30,221 nucleotides of DNA from a virus, in the IMG/VR virus record IMGVR_UViG_3300030099_003346, positions 1 through 30,221 of that record; one strand, 5' to 3'. Below, in pieces: positions 25,405 to 30,221 of this stretch (positions are counted from its first letter, which is position 1; each line of letters starts with the position of its first letter). The notes under the pieces are model-generated. The model was given only the letters and a program-made list of their open reading frames with translations. It was not told the origin of the DNA and made no database searches. The position numbers were made by a program, and so were the translations under genes.

Positions 25405-26631
25405 TTAATTTTTCTTTCTAATTTTAAAAGATCTATTTTTTAAATCAGCAGAAGATTGTCCTAGCACCTTATACTTAACGCCCCCAACGTTAGTTTCGCC
25501 GTGTGTTTTTCTAGGTTCTAGATTTATATTTTTATCTTTAGCAACTCTATTTTTAGTAGCGTCTGCCTTACCTTGCTCGTAAAAGTGCTTAGCAATAGCA
25601 TCCGCGTTCATAGCAGTAAATAAAGATTTATGATAACCTTTAGCATCGTCAATAGTGGAACTATTTTCATTAACAAACTTATTAATAAAATTATTAATAT
25701 CACTTTGAGTAGTCTTTACTTTATCAACATCTTTAACATTAAACCTATATTTTTTATCTCCAACGTTATATTCAAAACCTTTGAAATCGTTGTTAAATAA
25801 ATTATTTGTTTTATCTAAAAATATTTTTTTACTTTCTTCGTTTAATTTATTTTGTTGTTCTTGATCTTTATTATATCTATTAAAAAAATCAATAGCTTTC
25901 TGCTGTTCACTAGTAAGTTTGCTTCCAGCTTTGATTTCTTCATAGTATTTAGACTTTTGCCTGTCTAAGTGGGCTCTAGCCTCGGCAACTTGCTCTTTGA
26001 GGGCTATCTTTTTTTTACGTATAGTTTTTTCATCATCAATTTCTTCATCAACACCAAACGTATCTTCTAATAAAAAGTTTCTTTCATCTGCAGATAAATG
26101 AGACTTTGTTGTTCTGTAGTACTCATCTAATACATCTGAGTCATCCATTTTAGAAACGTCTCTATTTAAGTTTACATAATCTTGTATATCACCACCAGTT
26201 TCGTCCATAAAGTCTACAAGCTTTTGAATATTTTCTGGTAACGGTTCTCCTGTTGCTACAGCTTCTTCAACAGCTTCTTCAACAACTTCTTTTACTTCTT
26301 CAACTGTTTCTTCTTTATTATCAACTTGTTCTGAAACTTCTTCAAGTATTGGTTGTTCTATAACTTCTTTTTTTACTTCTTCAACTTTTTCTTCTTTATT
26401 TTCTTCAACAACCTCTTGCTCTTGCTTTTCTTCTTTCTCTTCTTTTGGCAAAGGTGGTGGAGCATCTAAGTTAACTTTAATAACGCTTGGATCATCAGCA
26501 CTATCAAATCTAGACACAAACTTACCATCTTCATCTCTTGGTTGTGTTGTCGTTTCTTTTACAACTTCTTCAGTAGGTTGTTCTACGTTTTCAGTTACCT
26601 CTTCGATAACATCTTTATTTTCTTCTGCCAT
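25405..26631 (-). CDS. Acidic scaffold-like protein (408 aa)
   Basis: Probably the assembly scaffold: it lies between portal and capsid genes, is highly charged and helical, and has no globular enzyme motif. Residues 1-135 are extremely Glu/Val/Lys-rich low-complexity sequence. A helical, Lys/Asp/Glu-rich middle follows (EKTIRKKKIALKEQVAEARA, then SKYYEEIKAGSKLTSEQQKA). The C-terminus is basic (NRSFKIRKKN), matching the common scaffold design in which a basic C-terminal helix contacts the capsid protein. A 26-base A/T-only gap separates it from the portal and an 18-base gap from the capsid gene, so all three are probably co-transcribed. No protease serine/histidine motif was seen that would make it a maturation protease. 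A minor head protein is the alternative. Confidence 0.65.
   Translation of the reverse strand: MAEENKDVIEEVTENVEQPTEEVVKETTTQPRDEDGKFVSRFDSADDPSVIKVNLDAPPPLPKEEKEEKQEQEVVEENKEEKVEEVKKEVIEQPILEEVSEQVDNKEETVEEVKEVVEEAVEEAVATGEPLPENIQKLVDFMDETGGDIQDYVNLNRDVSKMDDSDVLDEYYRTTKSHLSADERNFLLEDTFGVDEEIDDEKTIRKKKIALKEQVAEARAHLDRQKSKYYEEIKAGSKLTSEQQKAIDFFNRYNKDQEQQNKLNEESKKIFLDKTNNLFNNDFKGFEYNVGDKKYRFNVKDVDKVKTTQSDINNFINKFVNENSSTIDDAKGYHKSLFTAMNADAIAKHFYEQGKADATKNRVAKDKNINLEPRKTHGETNVGGVKYKVLGQSSADLKNRSFKIRKKN
26258..26455 (-). repeat. Degenerate low-complexity Glu/Val repeat inside the scaffold-like gene
   Basis: On the plus strand this region is a run of near-repeats of TTCTTCAAC and related units, encoding stretches such as EEKVEEVKKEVIEQ and VEEVKEVVEEAVEEAVATGE. 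The repeat is at both DNA and protein level and is irregular, so replication slippage could change its length between strains. It probably forms a flexible or long-helical acidic arm. Confidence 0.75.
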
Positions 26632-26657
26632 AATAAAATTTTATAAAATATTAAATA

Positions 26658-29060
26658 TTAGAGTCCGAACCTTTCTGTATTGGCTCCCCCTGTAAGTATA
26701 TCATTACCTGATGATTCAAAGTTTTTAAGTGAACTACCACTACTTCTTTGCTCTATCATCTGTTTTTGATGCATAGCTTGTCTATCAACTCTAGCATCTT
26801 TTCTATCTTCTCTTATAGATTCTTTTGAATTTAACATAGAAGCTTCAGCTTGTTTTATCTGAGCATTTAAACTAAACTCATGATTCATTAACTCTTTTTT
26901 AGCGTCAACTTCTTGTTGAAGATAATTTGTTTTTAATTCATTTCTAGTTTTTTCAAGCTCAGCTTCAGCTAAAGTTTTAGCTTGTGTTTTTTGTATTTCC
27001 ATTTGAGCGGCAGCTTGTTGAGCTTGATTATTAGCTCTTGTTTGAGCTTCAATATTTTGTTGTTGTATAGCTTGATCACGCTCTTGTTTCTTTTTTCTTT
27101 TTATTTTTAAAAGCTGATTAGCTAGCTTAACGTTTCTAACTTCTCTTAAATCTATAGCATCATCTAAATCTATAAGCTTTTGAGCTAACGCTTGCTGTAT
27201 GTTATTTTCAAGTATAGCTTTTTCTTCTTCATCTGGCATTAATTCTATAAATATACCAAAATCATATAAGTGTAAATTTTTTAATTCATCTAATGTAGCT
27301 ACGTTATGAGCGCCAATAGCTTGTATAAAAGCTTCTTTTGTTGGAGAGTATTCTACTATATCTGATATTCTTAATGATAAACACTCTGCTACTTCAACTG
27401 TTAAATACATCATAGCTTGTAGTATATGTCTTGTTGCTGTATTTGAATTAGCAGCTGCTAGTTTTTGTACACCAACTAAAGCGTTTTTATCTGGCAAACT
27501 ACCATCTCTAGCTTCATTTAAACCAGTCACATCTCTAATCATTTGTAAATAGTAGTTGTAAGTAGTTATTAAACTTTGTATCTTACCACTATTAACACCA
27601 TTGTTTATTTGTTGTATTGGTACTTTACCAGGATTCATATCACCATCTGATGTGAAACTTCTACCTATAACGCTACCAGTTTGAAAAAACATGTTTAAAG
27701 CCTCTTGTGGATTATAGTTTGTACCATTACCAAGATCAACTTCTGCTAAACCATCTGCATCTAAGTATACACCATCTGGCACCATACGAGCCATAACTTG
27801 TTGTAGCTTTAAATGCGTTAGTTGTATCATATCTGCAAAGCCAGTTATTCTACTTACTAAACTTTCTATTCTACCTTCATACATGCGAGGAGCTGTTATT
27901 TGGTAATTCATTTTAACTTTACTAAAATCAGAATCACTTCTCATCATGTTTTGACACATGTTCCATTTTAATAACTTATCAGAACCTAAAACATAAACAC
28001 CTTCATATAAAGTTTCAACAACTCTTTCTAACTTACTAAAATCTCCTTCCATATTTTTTACAGGTGGATTAAAAGTGTCGTCTTTTTGTATAGCTTTTTC
28101 ACCTCCACTAGCTGTCTTTTTTAATTTATAAACATCATTCATGTGAGTTTTATAATTAAAATATAATACTTCTATTTTATTTTGATCTCTATCGTAGTTT
28201 CTTTTTACACCATTATAATAATTAGATCCAGACTTACTAACTATATCTTCTATATCAGATTCTGTTAGTTCAGGAAAGTCTTTAGCTAACTCATTTATTG
28301 GTAATTCTTTTATTTCACCAACATAATATATATCGTCAAAATAAGGAGATTCTGTATGTGAGTAAACTATATTAGCCGGATCTACGTACTCTACGTGTGC
28401 ACCTTCATTAAAATTAAAAGATGTTTTTGTAGCAGCAATACCTATAACAGTTAAGTCATACAAGCATCTTCTTTTAACTAAATCGTAGTCACTACCTTCC
28501 ATTAAAACTTTTAGCGCTTGTTCTTCAGCTAATTCAACAGCTTGTTTATATTCTAGTTGCATGTGAAGCGCTAGTTCTTCTTCTGAATCAGGTAGAGTTT
28601 TAGGATCGTTTTCGTATAAGTCTATATTAAAATTAGCTTTAGCAACATCGTTGTAGGCTTTAGCTTGCATATCTCTAAGCATAGATTCCATGTACTCTGT
28701 TCTTTTATTAACACCGTACATATCTTGAGAATAACAGTTTATTTGGTAATTTCTTTGAGCCATACCGTTTACAACTATATCAACAAACTTAGGTATTATA
28801 GGTACTGGTTTCCAGTCTAGATTTAAATAAGATAAATCACCATTTATAGATAATTCATTTTTATATTTTTGAACAGATTGTTCGCCTCTTGCGTATAGTC
28901 TTAGCTTATGAAAGTTTGTTAAGTTGTTTGTATATTTAGATCTCGTTTCACCAAACCACTCATGTTTTATAGCTTTAGCAATTTTTTCTCCATAGTCTTG
29001 TGACATTTTTTCAGAGTCACTAACAGCTTGTGAAGGAAAATATGATTGATAATAATTCAT
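26658..29060 (-). CDS. Portal protein (800 aa)
   Basis: Forms the dodecameric ring through which DNA enters and leaves the head. It lies directly after the terminase gene. Familiar portal blocks are KPVPIIPKFVDIVVNGMAQR early on, YVDPANIVYS in the middle, and RDVTGLNEARDGSLPDKNAL followed by VGVQKLAAANSNTATRHIL. The region FGIFIELMPDEEEKAILENN then DAIDLREVRNVKLANQLLK is characteristic of crAss-like phage portals as I remember them. From about residue 652 to 775 there is a long Gln/Lys/Glu/Ala-rich coiled coil, longer than in a minimal portal such as T7 gp8 (about 536 aa). It could form the barrel extension into the capsid. The ATG follows the terminase TAG by a single base, so the two are probably translationally coupled. 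Confidence 0.92.
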   Translation of the reverse strand: MNYYQSYFPSQAVSDSEKMSQDYGEKIAKAIKHEWFGETRSKYTNNLTNFHKLRLYARGEQSVQKYKNELSINGDLSYLNLDWKPVPIIPKFVDIVVNGMAQRNYQINCYSQDMYGVNKRTEYMESMLRDMQAKAYNDVAKANFNIDLYENDPKTLPDSEEELALHMQLEYKQAVELAEEQALKVLMEGSDYDLVKRRCLYDLTVIGIAATKTSFNFNEGAHVEYVDPANIVYSHTESPYFDDIYYVGEIKELPINELAKDFPELTESDIEDIVSKSGSNYYNGVKRNYDRDQNKIEVLYFNYKTHMNDVYKLKKTASGGEKAIQKDDTFNPPVKNMEGDFSKLERVVETLYEGVYVLGSDKLLKWNMCQNMMRSDSDFSKVKMNYQITAPRMYEGRIESLVSRITGFADMIQLTHLKLQQVMARMVPDGVYLDADGLAEVDLGNGTNYNPQEALNMFFQTGSVIGRSFTSDGDMNPGKVPIQQINNGVNSGKIQSLITTYNYYLQMIRDVTGLNEARDGSLPDKNALVGVQKLAAANSNTATRHILQAMMYLTVEVAECLSLRISDIVEYSPTKEAFIQAIGAHNVATLDELKNLHLYDFGIFIELMPDEEEKAILENNIQQALAQKLIDLDDAIDLREVRNVKLANQLLKIKRKKKQERDQAIQQQNIEAQTRANNQAQQAAAQMEIQKTQAKTLAEAELEKTRNELKTNYLQQEVDAKKELMNHEFSLNAQIKQAEASMLNSKESIREDRKDARVDRQAMHQKQMIEQRSSGSSLKNFESSGNDILTGGANTERFGL

Positions 29061-29061
29061 A

Positions 29062-30221
29062 CTATTGTTTTATTATTGTTGATTGAAAACCTTTGTTATT
29101 GTATTTGGATATATTAAGGTCTATCTTTGTTCTTTGTTTTTTAGGATTTGGTTTATATAAGTGTCTATTACAAGCCATAACAGCTAGTCCAGAACTTATT
29201 GAAGCATCATGCTTTGTTCTTCTATTTATATCGAACTTCGACCAGTCGTTTAATGTTTCGTTAAAATACATAGTACCATAAGTGCTATCTTCTAATAAGC
29301 CAATATGGTCGTTAATATACATTTCAATTGCAGCAGCATGTGCTTGCTTTATGTCTTCACTAGAGTTTGGTATACCACCTACTTCTTTTTCTGCAACTGA
29401 TAATTTATTCCATATTTTATCAGGTCTGTTCATACTAAAACCTCTATAACCTCTTCTACGTAAATAGTATAATAGTCTTGGTTTGTTATTCTCTGCAAGT
29501 AGCGGCATGCCATAAAATACTAATGCCATTAAAACGTCTTCAAAAAATATCTCAGCAGTTTGTGGTCTAGCTATATATTCTAAAAAGAACGTATTAGCCG
29601 GTGCATCTTCCATTGAAAACTTAGTTAAACCATGCAAAGCTCCTTTAGAACCTTTGTTATCTACTGTTCCAGATATATCATATGAGTCACAGCCAAAAGC
29701 ACCAACGTGTTCATTACCAGGATATTTAACACCGTTTTTTATTATAACGTTATTTTGTAGTTTTTGACTTGGCACCCAACTTATATTAAATCTACCATTA
29801 GGATCTGGATTAAAAGTTACTCGAGTGTCTTTAACTCCATTTAGCCATTGAAAATTACCTAGCGTTGTTACTGAAGAGTTTTTATTACCTTCATTATAAT
29901 CTATTTGTTCATATATTTTTATAAGATTAAATAAACTATTTTTAGTTTCATCTCTAAATGCATGCTCTTCAGTTCTTGGAAATTGTCTATAAAACTCATT
30001 TAAAGCATCTTGATCATTGCGCAAGCCATCAGCTTCGTTTTCCCAATGATTTATAACACCTTGATCTATTTCTATTCCATGTGGATCAAATGTTCGTTGC
30101 TCAGGATTAGTGAATACAGGTCGTCCGAATTCATCAATGAATCCTTCGTAATTCCATTCCATAGGAATAAACAAAGAATATAATCCCGACTTAGTTTGTC
30201 CATTTCTATTACGCTTGGTAA
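29062..30221 (-). CDS. terL: Terminase large subunit, C-terminal part with nuclease domain (partial at window edge)
   Basis: The DNA-packaging motor and headful nuclease. Only the last 385 codons are in the window; the frame is open through the right edge, so the TTG near 30174 is not a credible start. The visible part holds the RNase H-like nuclease. GCDSYDISG (codons around 29670-29695) gives the first metal-binding Asp, PLLAENNKPRLLYYL the second acidic position, and RRTKHDASISSGLAVMACNR (around 29185-29225) the third Asp of the catalytic triad. The N-terminal ATPase with Walker motifs lies outside. The pattern fits terminases of crAss-like and marine podovirus-like phages. It ends with TAG and is followed after one base by the portal ATG. 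The basic C-terminal tail (NPKKQRTKIDLNISKYNNKG) is as expected. Confidence 0.9.
   Translation of the reverse strand, partial: TKRNRNGQTKSGLYSLFIPMEWNYEGFIDEFGRPVFTNPEQRTFDPHGIEIDQGVINHWENEADGLRNDQDALNEFYRQFPRTEEHAFRDETKNSLFNLIKIYEQIDYNEGNKNSSVTTLGNFQWLNGVKDTRVTFNPDPNGRFNISWVPSQKLQNNVIIKNGVKYPGNEHVGAFGCDSYDISGTVDNKGSKGALHGLTKFSMEDAPANTFFLEYIARPQTAEIFFEDVLMALVFYGMPLLAENNKPRLLYYLRRRGYRGFSMNRPDKIWNKLSVAEKEVGGIPNSSEDIKQAHAAAIEMYINDHIGLLEDSTYGTMYFNETLNDWSKFDINRRTKHDASISSGLAVMACNRHLYKPNPKKQRTKIDLNISKYNNKGFQSTIIKQ

Overview
The window is a dense, AT-rich (roughly one-third G+C by eye) block of virion genes from a tailed double-stranded DNA phage. All 14 genes that I accept lie on the minus strand, so transcription runs from high to low coordinates. 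The order, starting at the right edge, is: C-terminal part of the large terminase, portal, acidic scaffold-like protein, major capsid protein, a capsid-associated conserved protein, two neck/connector proteins, a 2441-residue tail nozzle-like protein, a beta-rich appendage protein, a small structural protein, a cupin-fold protein, two candidate internal virion proteins, a 2856-residue multidomain protein, and the first 27 codons of one more gene. No integrase, replication gene, tRNA, CRISPR array or insertion sequence is visible. No gap between genes exceeds about 120 bases.

The portal, capsid and nozzle sequences and the gene order resemble, from memory and without a search, podovirus-type phages of the crAss-like/marine environmental groups. 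None of the 14 starts has a Shine-Dalgarno sequence. Twelve of the 14 have A at position -3 and most sit behind A/T-only leaders. That pattern is typical of Bacteroidetes translation and suggests a marine flavobacterial or related host. TAA and TAG both act as stops, so there is no sign of TAG recoding here.

Regulatory layout: an identical 11-mer (TATAGTTACAT on the plus strand, ATGTAACTATA in the direction of transcription) occurs just upstream of three genes, at 22863-22873, 11483-11493 and 98-108. It divides the block into candidate transcripts: head genes, then neck/nozzle/appendage genes, then cupin/internal/giant-protein genes, then whatever starts at 81. Two factor-independent terminators lie after the capsid gene (23821-23857) and after the next gene (22898-22929). 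They would make capsid mRNA more abundant than that of its downstream neighbour.

How the genes fit together: terminase and portal package DNA; scaffold and capsid proteins build the head; the 260- and 436-residue proteins probably close the neck; the 2441-residue protein forms the tail nozzle; the 501- and 134-residue proteins are probably appendage parts. The 322-, 422- and 2856-residue proteins have the look of ejected internal proteins. The 2856-residue protein is the most interesting object: it combines a HELGH metallopeptidase motif, a segment resembling sigma-70 region 2, a complete HAD phosphatase motif set, several membrane-like segments and a C-terminal C-C-C-H zinc-binding motif.
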